Below, one piece after another: positions 9,410 to 17,671 of a stretch of DNA of 64,000 nt. Numbering within the stretch: position 1 is the first letter of the stretch; every line of letters starts with the position of its first letter. The notes under the pieces are model-generated. The model searched no databases, was not told the DNA's origin, and saw only the letters and a list, made by a program, of their open reading frames with translations. The stretch spans positions 860,177-924,176 of the forward strand of contig JACJYD010000002.1 of the NCBI GenBank assembly GCA_020636275.1. Direction: 5' to 3'. The DNA is from Lewinellaceae bacterium. Lineage in GTDB: Bacteria; Bacteroidota; Bacteroidia; Chitinophagales; Saprospiraceae. The position numbers and the translations under genes were made by a program.

Positions 9410-10540
9410 ATGAAACAACGACAATTCCTGCTCCTTTCCATGGCAGGGCTCGTGCTCTTATTTTTTTCCTTCCATTCCAGCTCCCCAACTGTTCCACCGA
9501 ACCCGGCTCCCAACAATATCATCCTGCTCGTCGGCGATGGCATGGGGCTGGCCCAGGTATCCTACCTCTATGTCTCCAGTGTGGACCGCGTCCATTTTTC
9601 CCGGTTCCAATTTAATGGCCTTCACATCAACACCCCTGTCGGAGATCGGATCACCGATTCGGCGGCAGGCGCCACCGCTATTGCCACCGGAAGCAAAACC
9701 CGTAATGGCGCCGTGGGCGTCAATGCGAATGGAGTTCCACAGCAGAGCCTTTTGGAACTGGCTGCCCTCCAGGAGAAACGCACGGGGTTGATTGCCACCA
9801 CGTCCATTACCGATGCCACCCCGGCCGCCTTTTTTGCCAAGGTGCGCAACCGGAAAGACCAGGATTCTATTGCCCTCCAATTCGTTCATGCTCCCATCGA
9901 TTTTGCTGCGGCAGGTGGTTTTCAATTTTTTGCAAAAAATAAGTTCCAGGGGAACCTGTTGGACAGCTTGCGTGCCAGCGGGGTGAACATCGATACTCTG
10001 TCGCTGCCGGCTAAAAGCCTCGACCCCTCCCGGCGCTATGTATTCCTCCTGGGCCCGGACAGTTTGTACCACATGGTGGAGAAAGACCGGCCAGGGCGGG
10101 GGAATTTCCTGCCCGATGCCACCAAACTGGCCATTGACTATCTGGCCAAAGGAGAAAATGGATTTTTTCTACTGGTCGAAGGCTCCCTGATCGATTGGGG
10201 GTGCCACAATAATGATACCCTGATGGTCCGGGAAGAATTGAGGGACTTCAACAGGGCCGTCGGTGTGGCTCTCGATTTTGCGGAGCGCGATGGCCATACC
10301 CTGGTCGTGGTGACCGGTGACCATGAGACGGGTGGGTTTGTCCTTTCTCCGGAAAAAGAAACCCGGATACAGGGAATGGACACGACTGTTATCTATCATA
10401 AGGAAAGAATAATTCCAGCCTTTTTTACAAAGGAACATACGGCCTCCCTGGTACCAGTATTTGCCTACGGCCCCGGTGCGGAGCGCTTTTCAGGGGTTTA
10501 TCAGAATACGGAGTTGTTTGAAAAATTAAAGTGGCAGTAA
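9410..10540 (+). CDS. Alkaline phosphatase (PhoA family), exported
   Basis: A 376-residue enzyme. An N-terminal signal peptide (hydrophobic core about residues 8-22) implies export to the periplasm or surface. Metal and catalytic motifs are all visible: VGDGMG near 40-45, DSAAGAT near 83-89 with the nucleophilic Ser, VEGSLIDWG near 256-264, and TGDHETGG near 302-309. It hydrolyses phosphomonoesters using two Zn and one Mg. It is shorter than typical PhoA (about 450 residues). The ATG at 9410 was chosen because the longer frame from 9248 runs through the conserved leader and lacks a signal peptide there. It converges with the CHAT gene. Confidence 0.9.
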   Translation: MKQRQFLLLSMAGLVLLFFSFHSSSPTVPPNPAPNNIILLVGDGMGLAQVSYLYVSSVDRVHFSRFQFNGLHINTPVGDRITDSAAGATAIATGSKTRNGAVGVNANGVPQQSLLELAALQEKRTGLIATTSITDATPAAFFAKVRNRKDQDSIALQFVHAPIDFAAAGGFQFFAKNKFQGNLLDSLRASGVNIDTLSLPAKSLDPSRRYVFLLGPDSLYHMVEKDRPGRGNFLPDATKLAIDYLAKGENGFFLLVEGSLIDWGCHNNDTLMVREELRDFNRAVGVALDFAERDGHTLVVVTGDHETGGFVLSPEKETRIQGMDTTVIYHKERIIPAFFTKEHTASLVPVFAYGPGAERFSGVYQNTELFEKLKWQ

Positions 10541-10578
10541 AATCCTTCTCTCAGTTGAATGACGGGCGTTCAGGAGGA

Positions 10579-12201
10579 TCAACCGGCTGCTATTAGTTGG
10601 GGTACGGCGCGATCGGGAAGATCGTTCAGATTGAGGAGGTTTTTGCCGAGCTCGAATGCGCGCGGAACCGGTTCGCCGGCAGCGATAGCGCCGTAAAATC
10701 CCGTGGAGAATTTGATGGCGGCATCGGGGGTGATCTTTTTGTTCATGCCGATCACATAGGGAATATGGCGGGCAATGGCTCGGGCCTGGGGCTCGGACAA
10801 GCAGGCGTTCAGGACCACGCATTCGATCGATTCGGAAAACAGGGAGAACAACTCGCTGAGCGCCTCTTCCCGGACCAGGATCCCTTCGCCGTTTTCCCCC
10901 TCCAGATAGATGCCGTCTTCCTGACCATGCCCGGAAAAGTGCACGATGTTCGGGTCTTCATCCCGCAGCAGGTTCTGGAAGCGCTCGGGGGTGGCCGCCA
11001 GTTCCGGGAAAAGCAACCGGATATGATCCCGGTCTTTCCCGGCCTGGACCTTTTCCCGGATAACGCTCAGCTCCTGGGTGATCTGGGCGCGGGTGGTGTT
11101 CAGCGGGTTGGCGCCGATGAACAGGATCCTTCTGGCAGCCGGCTTTTCCTCTTTTTCCCGGGTAATGGTATCCGCATAGTCTTCCATTTTCCGAAAGATC
11201 GTCTTGCGGATATCGATATCCTGGTCCAGTTTTTCCCGCAGGACGATCCGTTCGCCGGGGTTGATCTGGTCGTAGACCTCTTTCGCCTTTTTGATGATCT
11301 GGTCGTCAAATTCCCTGGAAAACCCTAGGATGCGCCGGTCGCTGATCAGCAGGAAGCGCTGCAAGAGTTCCGATTCATCCGAGCCGCGTTCGGGATTAAT
11401 ATTTCCCGTCACGATTTCCTTGAAAAGCTTGGGCAGGCATTGGAGGGCCAGATCGAGCCGCAGCACGCTGATGCGCAGATTCCGGGAGCGTTGTTCTTCG
11501 GGCGATTGGTTGTCGGCGACCCAAATGCGCACGGTGTGGTTTTGCCGTTGCAGCAGTAATTGCCCGAGTTTTACCTCGTCCTGAGGAGGCAGGACCTCGC
11601 AGGGCCGGTCGAATTCGACCTGTTCATGACCCAATGCATCCACGTAAACCGTGGGCGAGCCGTATTTGATCGCCTGCTCGTCGTCCTGATAAGGCGTTTT
11701 CAGGCGCGATGTGGCATGGAGGTATTGCCGGGCCAGTTTTTTGCCTGCGCTAACCAGGAAGGCCGTTTCCGGGGGATGGTTGACGATGGGAATTTCCACC
11801 TTACAGGTCAGCAGGCGGTCGACAAATTTTTCGATCTCCGAAAGGCGGACCTGAAAACCTTGCGGGCTATTCAGCGCCAGGCCGATCTCGTATTTGCCCG
11901 CGGCAATGCCATCAAAGTAAAACCTGCGAAAAGCGGGGCGAAGGTGGGTGTGGATGATCCGGTTGTTCCGGGAAATGGAAATTTCCGGGGTTTCCAAAAA
12001 GCGGATCGACTTTTGTGCTTTGCAGATCCGGGATTCTCCGATCCAGTTGTTCAGCCCGCCCCGGCGGCGAAAGACCACACTACCCACTCCCCGGACAAAC
12101 TCGCGCTCTCCAGGGGCAGGCCAGAGCGGCACTTTCAAAAAATGAGGGTCGGGCTTGAACCGCCGGAAATCAAAGATCGGGACTTGATAGATAATGAGCA
12201 T
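10579..12201 (-). CDS. CHAT-domain (caspase-like) protease
   Basis: A 540-residue soluble protein. The C-terminal 200 residues are a CHAT domain of the caspase-like peptidase clan: the catalytic His lies in HFSGHG near residues 419-424 and the Cys in VVLNACLSE near 466, each after a hydrophobic strand as in caspases. The N-terminal 170 residues form a distinct unit rich in aromatic and Arg residues that I cannot place. The middle contains about 100 charged helical residues. There is no signal peptide, so it acts in the cytoplasm. CHAT proteases in bacteria are often effectors of suicide or anti-phage systems, but no recognisable sensor, STAND ATPase or gasdermin gene is adjacent here. The HTH-free, solitary setting leaves its trigger unknown. 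Confidence 0.85.
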   Translation of the reverse strand: MLIIYQVPIFDFRRFKPDPHFLKVPLWPAPGEREFVRGVGSVVFRRRGGLNNWIGESRICKAQKSIRFLETPEISISRNNRIIHTHLRPAFRRFYFDGIAAGKYEIGLALNSPQGFQVRLSEIEKFVDRLLTCKVEIPIVNHPPETAFLVSAGKKLARQYLHATSRLKTPYQDDEQAIKYGSPTVYVDALGHEQVEFDRPCEVLPPQDEVKLGQLLLQRQNHTVRIWVADNQSPEEQRSRNLRISVLRLDLALQCLPKLFKEIVTGNINPERGSDESELLQRFLLISDRRILGFSREFDDQIIKKAKEVYDQINPGERIVLREKLDQDIDIRKTIFRKMEDYADTITREKEEKPAARRILFIGANPLNTTRAQITQELSVIREKVQAGKDRDHIRLLFPELAATPERFQNLLRDEDPNIVHFSGHGQEDGIYLEGENGEGILVREEALSELFSLFSESIECVVLNACLSEPQARAIARHIPYVIGMNKKITPDAAIKFSTGFYGAIAAGEPVPRAFELGKNLLNLNDLPDRAVPQLIAAG

Positions 12202-12323
12202 AACACACTAAAAAGAGCCTCATTCGTCAAGCGAAAGAGGCGTGAGCCGAGAAAATAGCCCTGCGGCCATATCCCTCTTCGGCATGTGCTCCCAAATGAG
12301 CAACCCTCATCGCAAAAATGCGT

Positions 12324-12394
12324 CAACGGTGAAGGATTCGAACCAACTGCAAGCCTCCGGATGCATTCTCAGGTCTGACCATTCTAGTCCGTTG
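12324..12394 (-). pseudogene. Degenerate tRNA-like element
   Basis: Read on the minus strand, CAACGG (12394-12389) pairs perfectly with CCGTTG (12329-12324) as an acceptor stem. A GGTTCGAATCC T-loop motif sits at exactly the canonical distance from the 3' stem. Acceptor pair 7-66 is A-A, the T-stem has two mismatches, U8 is absent, and no convincing D-arm or anticodon stem can be drawn. This looks like a decayed tRNA or a tRNA-mimic rather than a working tRNA. Confidence 0.35.
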
Positions 12395-12507
12395 CTAGAA
12401 CAAATCAATTTCCACGTAATATAACGATTTTTCGGCAGGATTCCTTCCCTAAACCCCCGGTAAATTGGGCTGAATCGAAAATTGGGCGTCAAAATCCGGC
12501 TACCCCC

Positions 12508-12568
12508 TGAGAAATATCATTGTTTTTCTCCTTCTCAATCCTTCATTTTTCGGGAAAATTACCCGACC
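12508..12568 (+). promoter_or_regulatory. Leader/promoter shared with the phosphatase gene (copy B)
   Basis: Starts TGAGAAATATCATTGTTTTT and ends AAAATTACCCGACC directly before the ATG at 12569, matching the element at 9351-9409. The conserved outer blocks and variable middle suggest co-regulation or a shared translation-initiation context. Confidence 0.5.
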
Positions 12569-13468
12569 ATGAAACAAATGCAAACCTTGATTTTTTGCAA
12601 ATTAGGGCTACTTGCAGCCCTGTTGTTATTTGCTACACTTCTGAAGGCTCAGGATGGCGTTTGGAAGCTGGATAACGTCAAAGACCGCACACCCGATCTT
12701 TCCCAATTCCCCTCCAATAAAAAATGGAGCGGTAAGACGGAAAACCAGGGCATGGTGGTAGAGTTGCAGCAGTATTCCGAAGTGTCTAAACGAATGATCA
12801 CCGATCGGGCGCAAGCTTCCTGGACCTGGTCTACAAATTCAGGCCAGCTCCTCCCCGGCAGCCAGTTGAGTATTCAAGGAACGGTGACCAACCTGGGGGA
12901 ATCCTCCGCATCGGCTTGGGTAATGCTCGGTACCTACGGTTTCACAACGGGAGGCATGACCGCTGCCGGCAGCCAGGTCGCCAATTTTTCCGGAGTGGTG
13001 AATATTCCCCAAAAGCCGGCCTTGAAACCTGACGGCTCGGTGAATCCCTATATCACGATCACCTTCCACCTCACTTGCAGCCGTTCCGACAGCTGGATCG
13101 AGCGGGTTATGACCTATAAATGGACGCCTGTTTCCCAGGGTGCTACCGCTCAACCGGCTCCGCCAGCAGCCCCGGAGGTTCCCGCCGGTCCCCAATTGAT
13201 CCCGGCAAAAACCGAATTTGCCGCAGGAGAGGAGATCGTTGTCCAGTTCAAAAACCTGCCCGGCTATGCACAAGACTGGATCGGCATCTACGGCGCTACA
13301 GCTTACCACGCCAATGAATACATCGAATGGAAGTACACCAACGGCGCCAAGGACGGCACGATGCGTTTTGCCAGTCCACGCTACGGCCCCGGAGAATACA
13401 TGCTTCGCGTGTACGAGAACAACGGGTATAAGTTGCTGGCACAAAGCATCGTGATCCGGGTCCGGTAG
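12569..13468 (+). CDS. Secreted two-domain protein of unknown function
   Basis: A 299-residue protein with a signal peptide ending near LLKAQD (residue 27). Residues 30-190 form a beta-rich domain with no family I know. A Pro/Ala linker at about 190-207 leads to an Ig-like module (residues 205-299) with the pattern DWIGIYG...EYIEWKYTNG...GTMRF...GEYMLRVYENNGY. This pattern recurs as an accessory module in secreted bacterial hydrolases and phosphatases. No catalytic domain is visible. The ATG at 12569 follows a leader copied from the alkaline phosphatase gene 3 kb upstream, so joint expression, perhaps in phosphate metabolism, is a reasonable inference. It converges with the acyltransferase gene. 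Confidence 0.75.
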   Translation: MKQMQTLIFCKLGLLAALLLFATLLKAQDGVWKLDNVKDRTPDLSQFPSNKKWSGKTENQGMVVELQQYSEVSKRMITDRAQASWTWSTNSGQLLPGSQLSIQGTVTNLGESSASAWVMLGTYGFTTGGMTAAGSQVANFSGVVNIPQKPALKPDGSVNPYITITFHLTCSRSDSWIERVMTYKWTPVSQGATAQPAPPAAPEVPAGPQLIPAKTEFAAGEEIVVQFKNLPGYAQDWIGIYGATAYHANEYIEWKYTNGAKDGTMRFASPRYGPGEYMLRVYENNGYKLLAQSIVIRVR

Positions 13469-13482
13469 TTACCGGAATGCAT

Positions 13483-14613
13483 TCACAGCACCTTCCTCAA
13501 CCCCGGCAATTTCCGCACCAGGTTGGCCAGGAAAAAAACGAACAACCAGGCCAGCGGCGCCAAAAGGACGAACTTGAAGATGGGGTGGAGGTGCATATCC
13601 CGGAAGACCAGGGCGATCCCCACCAGTATGGGCGGATGGATGAGGTAGGCCGCATATGCGCTGTCGGACAGCCGCCGGGCAGTGGTGCCCTGCAGGTTCC
13701 AGCGTTTCCGGAAAATGGCGATCAGGCCCATGATGAGCGAGACGCCCGTCACCTGCTCCCACACCGAATAGCTCAGCGATTGCCAATGAAATCCACCGAC
13801 GAAGGCATCGGAACTCCCGCCTGTTGCCAGTCCGCTGAGGAAAAAGAGCGCCGGGAACACGATGAAGATCAGTCCCTGTGCCGCGACGAACCAACGGATC
13901 CCCCGTTGAAAGGAGATCTGCTCCAGCCAATTATTGCGATAGGCTACCAAACCCACCATGAACAAAGAGATGTACTGCACGAAATGCGGGAACTGAAACC
14001 CGAACGGTTGGAGGCTCCAGCCCACCGGCAACCAGATGCGGACGACAAAGCTCAATAGGCCCATGCCCAAGGCAAAGAGCAGGATGATGCCGTCTTTCGG
14101 CAGGGGGATGGAATTGGAGGTTTCTGCCGTTTTTTTCGAAGAAAAGTACCGGACAGCCAAGTATACCAGGGAAAAGAGCAGCAGGGCCTCTACAAACCAC
14201 ATGGGGCCGAACCCGAAGCCCCGGCCTTCGCGAAGGAAGTTCAGGAACGAAAGATCCGTATTCCCGCCCGCCCGGACAGCCAGGAAAACCGTCAGGGGCG
14301 ACAGCACGAAGAAAAAGATCAAAATAGGGATCCCCAGGCGGATCAGGCGGTCCTTCAGGAATTTCCCAGCTCCTTTTCGGTCGAGCGAGGGCACGGTGAA
14401 ATAGGCCGAGATCAGGAAGAAGAGCCCCATAAAGAACGACTGGTTCGTCACCACGAAGAGAAGCATGGGCAGGAAATCCAGTCCTTCGAGCCTGGCCTCG
14501 TTGTAATACCAGCTTCCGGCCGCACCGTAGGTGATCGACAGGTGATGCAGGAGGACCAGGGAGATGAGGAAGGTGCGGAGGTTGTCGATGAAGAGGAGGC
14601 GGGGTGGGGGCAT
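13483..14613 (-). CDS. Acyltransferase family 3 integral membrane protein
   Basis: A 376-residue protein with about ten hydrophobic segments, of the acyltransferase-3 (OafA/MdoC-like) family. The N-terminal signature is RLLFIDNLRTFLISLVLLHH, where the first helix carries the conserved Arg and His. Members transfer acetyl, succinyl or other acyl groups to sugars or lipids at the membrane. The substrate cannot be told from sequence. It is 17 nt downstream of the 947-residue regulator gene on the same strand, so the two are probably co-transcribed. The glucan locus next door makes a carbohydrate substrate plausible. Confidence 0.85.
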   Translation of the reverse strand: MPPPRLLFIDNLRTFLISLVLLHHLSITYGAAGSWYYNEARLEGLDFLPMLLFVVTNQSFFMGLFFLISAYFTVPSLDRKGAGKFLKDRLIRLGIPILIFFFVLSPLTVFLAVRAGGNTDLSFLNFLREGRGFGFGPMWFVEALLLFSLVYLAVRYFSSKKTAETSNSIPLPKDGIILLFALGMGLLSFVVRIWLPVGWSLQPFGFQFPHFVQYISLFMVGLVAYRNNWLEQISFQRGIRWFVAAQGLIFIVFPALFFLSGLATGGSSDAFVGGFHWQSLSYSVWEQVTGVSLIMGLIAIFRKRWNLQGTTARRLSDSAYAAYLIHPPILVGIALVFRDMHLHPIFKFVLLAPLAWLFVFFLANLVRKLPGLRKVL

Positions 14614-14630
14614 GGGGAACGTGTTTGATT

Positions 14631-17474
14631 TTAATACTCCAAAATAAATTTGGACAAGTTTTGTCCTTTATCGAGGTCTAACTTTCTGCGTAAGCGGTAG
14701 CGGGCCACCTCCACTCCCCGGAGAGAAATGCTCATGAGGTTGGCGATGTCCTTGGTGTTCAAATTCAGCCGCAAGAAAGCGCAGAGTTTTTGTTCGTTGG
14801 GGGAGAGGTCCAGGAACTCATTTCTGAGCCGGGTTAAGAAATCTCCGTGCACCTGGTTGAAATGGTGTTCAAATTGTTCCCAATCCTCTTGAAGCCTTAA
14901 GGTGGAATCGATCTCTTTTACTATTTGCTCCAGGGCCCTTTTTATTTCGACATTTCCACCCTTCCGCTTCACCTCTTTCAGCTCTTCCTTTATGTTTTCC
15001 ATGAACTCGTTTTTCACGACCAGGTTCATGGTTGAGGCGGCCAGGAGGTTGTTTAGGTAACGCAATTCGCTTTCTACCTTTTCTTTTTCGAGTTGGAGCA
15101 GCTCTTGTTCTTTTTGTTGCTCAACCTCCAAAAGTTTCTGTTGTTTTTCTGCCAACTCCTGTCGCTTCGCTTCTTCGATAGCTTCTGTTTTTCGTTTATA
15201 GCGATAGCGCTGAAACCTGGAAACCAAAAACAGGGCAGAAAATCCGAGCAAAACGTATACTATTTTGGCAAATAAACTTCTATGGAGGGGCGGTCTCACC
15301 TTAAAAAACAGGGGCTGGCTGGTCACTGTTTCGCCTAAATAATTCCGGGTTTGCACGAAGAATTCATATTCTCCTTCCCTTAAATTGGAATATTCCTTGG
15401 TGTCGTTATTGGTCCATTCTCCGAAATCGTCATCGAAGCCTTTCAGGAAATATCGAAATTGCTGGCTGCTTACATCATTGAACTGAAAGGATTCAATCGC
15501 AAACTGCAACACTTTGGCTCTTGGAGAAACGACCAGACTTCCAATGTTTTCCGGCTTTGTTTCAAACGGTTTTCGGGCATAAATCACCTCATTTTCCGCC
15601 ACACTGAAAACCTTGCTTACTAATAGTGGTTTCTCAACGGTCACACCATCTTCTAATTCGGGATTGTAATAGATAAACCCTTCATTTGCGTTGAACAAAA
15701 CTCCGTTATTCGTATTCACGGAGACGTTTAGCAGGTCATTGTTGAAGGAATACCGGAGTTGAAATAAGGAAGAACGTACAAATGCGAAATTATTGGCGCT
15801 GATTTGTTTGAAAAAACCCACGAGATTTTCGCCGAATACATGAATGTTTTTTTTCTTGTCCTGTACGAGCAGATATAATTGCTGTTGCCCTATTTCTTTG
15901 GAGAGGGTCTCAGCCTTCACGATCTTGTCTGTGCTCTGTTCTAGTTTGTACAGGCCTGCCTGAGTGGCAAAGTAGATCTCATTGTCGATATTGCTCAATA
16001 TGACCTGTTCTTCCACCGGTAATTCATGATCCTCTTTTACCGTGGCGCTGCTTAGATCTTCTGTCAAATTCAGTTGGAACAAGCCTTTGTAAAACTGACC
16101 GACCCAGATCCGTCCTTTGTGATCTTCTTCAAAAAAGCGACTGGATTCGTTGAAACCATCAATTTTTTGAACGGCTTGTAATTCCAGGTTTTCATTTAAT
16201 CTGAAAAGAAACAAACCGGAGTAGGTGCCGCCGATCGCAAATTCGGGATTCGAATGCAATTGTTTCACCTGCCATAGCCCGTCGGTATTTGCCAATCGCC
16301 TGGCTTTTCCATTTTCCAATAGAAATAAACCTGTGTGATGCCCTGCGTATAGCTTTCCGGCGATCATTTGCATGCCGTAGGCCGGCCCTTCGGTTCCTTC
16401 CAGGAACACACTTTGGGTCGCATCTTTACCTAAGAAGTAGATCCCATTTGAGGTCGTAAAATAAGTGCCTGCGTCTACCTCAAATGCATCGTAGCCGCTT
16501 CCTTGCAGGTTTATTTCCTGGTTGATAAAGCGCATCGGGGAGTTGGTGTAAATGAGCGCAATCCCGTTCTGCATGCCTACCCACAAATTTCCGGAATAAT
16601 CCTGAAAGGCGCGTAAGCAGGCATTGGACAACAGGCCTTCCTCGGCGGTGATATTTTCTATGGACTGTTTTTGCGGGTCATACAAGAACACCCCCGATGT
16701 CTGGGTTGAAATGGCTAACCGGCCATCCGATAGTTGAAATACATGATTCACATATTTTCCACGCAAAGCCTTGATCAGGTCTTCATATATCGGGGCAACG
16801 CCAAAAGTGGTGGAAAACTCGATTTCTCCTGAATTATAGAACAGCAGGTACCCTTCATTTCTGGGAACGATACCCGCAATGATCTGATTGTTTTGACGCT
16901 GCGGATAGGTGGAAACGATAGCCAGGTCCCTTACTTCGAGCAGTTTTCCCTCCTTGCTCTGAGTAAACAGTTTTCCGTTGGCCTGGAAAGACCGGTTCAG
17001 GCCCCCATCGTATTCGATAACCGAGATGGAATCGCCGTCGTACGCATAGATGCCTTGAAAGGTGCAGAAAAAAACGCTTGAATTGAGCAGGATAACCTCC
17101 CAGACTTCATCAAAATCCCGCGCGGGCTCCGGGATTTTTTCAACGAGCGAGGTGTAATTCCAATCCCCGTCAAAATATCCGAATTCTCCCTGGGAGCCCG
17201 CATATAGCCGGTTGGTGTTTTCGTCAAATGCCAGGGATCTTTCTTTCTTCCCGGTTTTAAAGGCATGGACTTCCCACTCCTTTCCATTGCAGGAAAGCAC
17301 GCCTAAATTGTTTGCCACAAAAAGGGTCATATCCCTGTTCTGAGCAAAGTCAATATTCTGAATTCCGGCTTTGTAATCTTTCGGAGTGAAGTTTTGAATG
17401 GGGTATTTCCCATAAAAGGCTTGGGAAGGATAAGCGAGCAGCGAAAGGGCAACCCAACAATAAATGTACTTCAT
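14631..17474 (-). CDS. Membrane-spanning one-component regulator (beta-propeller, Y_Y_Y, LuxR-like HTH)
   Basis: A 947-residue protein: signal peptide (residues 1-20), about 600 residues of propeller repeats (SRGLFLF/GKLYAGHHTGLF patterns), a Y_Y_Y domain near 650-725 (FRYFLKGFDDDFGEW), a membrane helix near 730-750, a Glu/Lys-rich coiled coil to about 830, and a C-terminal helix-turn-helix (LSPNEQKLCAFLRLNLNTKDIANL pattern, near 890-940). There is no histidine kinase or receiver, so it would pass a periplasmic sugar signal straight to DNA, as SusR does. The Met at 17474 is preferred over 17495 because it starts the signal peptide. It is divergent from the glucan locus and is its likely regulator. 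Confidence 0.85.
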   Translation of the reverse strand: MKYIYCWVALSLLAYPSQAFYGKYPIQNFTPKDYKAGIQNIDFAQNRDMTLFVANNLGVLSCNGKEWEVHAFKTGKKERSLAFDENTNRLYAGSQGEFGYFDGDWNYTSLVEKIPEPARDFDEVWEVILLNSSVFFCTFQGIYAYDGDSISVIEYDGGLNRSFQANGKLFTQSKEGKLLEVRDLAIVSTYPQRQNNQIIAGIVPRNEGYLLFYNSGEIEFSTTFGVAPIYEDLIKALRGKYVNHVFQLSDGRLAISTQTSGVFLYDPQKQSIENITAEEGLLSNACLRAFQDYSGNLWVGMQNGIALIYTNSPMRFINQEINLQGSGYDAFEVDAGTYFTTSNGIYFLGKDATQSVFLEGTEGPAYGMQMIAGKLYAGHHTGLFLLENGKARRLANTDGLWQVKQLHSNPEFAIGGTYSGLFLFRLNENLELQAVQKIDGFNESSRFFEEDHKGRIWVGQFYKGLFQLNLTEDLSSATVKEDHELPVEEQVILSNIDNEIYFATQAGLYKLEQSTDKIVKAETLSKEIGQQQLYLLVQDKKKNIHVFGENLVGFFKQISANNFAFVRSSLFQLRYSFNNDLLNVSVNTNNGVLFNANEGFIYYNPELEDGVTVEKPLLVSKVFSVAENEVIYARKPFETKPENIGSLVVSPRAKVLQFAIESFQFNDVSSQQFRYFLKGFDDDFGEWTNNDTKEYSNLREGEYEFFVQTRNYLGETVTSQPLFFKVRPPLHRSLFAKIVYVLLGFSALFLVSRFQRYRYKRKTEAIEEAKRQELAEKQQKLLEVEQQKEQELLQLEKEKVESELRYLNNLLAASTMNLVVKNEFMENIKEELKEVKRKGGNVEIKRALEQIVKEIDSTLRLQEDWEQFEHHFNQVHGDFLTRLRNEFLDLSPNEQKLCAFLRLNLNTKDIANLMSISLRGVEVARYRLRRKLDLDKGQNLSKFILEY

Positions 17475-17514
17475 GTTGTGATAAAAAAAATGCATGTGCA
17501 GGTCTTAAGATTGC

Positions 17515-17537
17515 AAAGATACTTAATTGTCAATTAA
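17515..17537 (-). promoter_or_regulatory. -7 box and palindromic operator for the regulator gene
   Basis: On the minus strand TATCTTTG (17522-17515) exactly fits the Bacteroidota -7 consensus TAnnTTTG. Abutting it upstream is a perfect palindrome, TTAATTG-T-CAATTAA, at 17523-17537. A palindrome lying between -7 and -33 of a regulator divergent from its target locus is a typical operator position. A clear -33 TTTG was not found. Confidence 0.5.
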
Positions 17538-17671
17538 TTAGGTAATGGCTTTTGCCTGTTCTGTAGTAGTCAATGAAATTGTTGATGAAACAATTGATGG
17601 GGTGTTTTTTTTCAATTCCTGTTTTGATAGACCTATTTTAGCCCAATCGCTTTCACCAATTATTAATGCAT

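Larger units (their letters stand above)
12202..12568. other. Intergenic region holding a tRNA-like relic and leader copy B
   Basis: This 367-bp gap between the divergent CHAT and secreted-protein genes contains no convincing gene. It holds the tRNA-like element at 12324-12394 and the conserved leader from 12508 onward. Short frames here on both strands are translations of the tRNA-like sequence or the leader. Confidence 0.6.

Noticed and set aside
12307..12492. 61-codon minus-strand frame
   Set aside because: Its sequence is a translation of the tRNA-like element and carries no protein signal.
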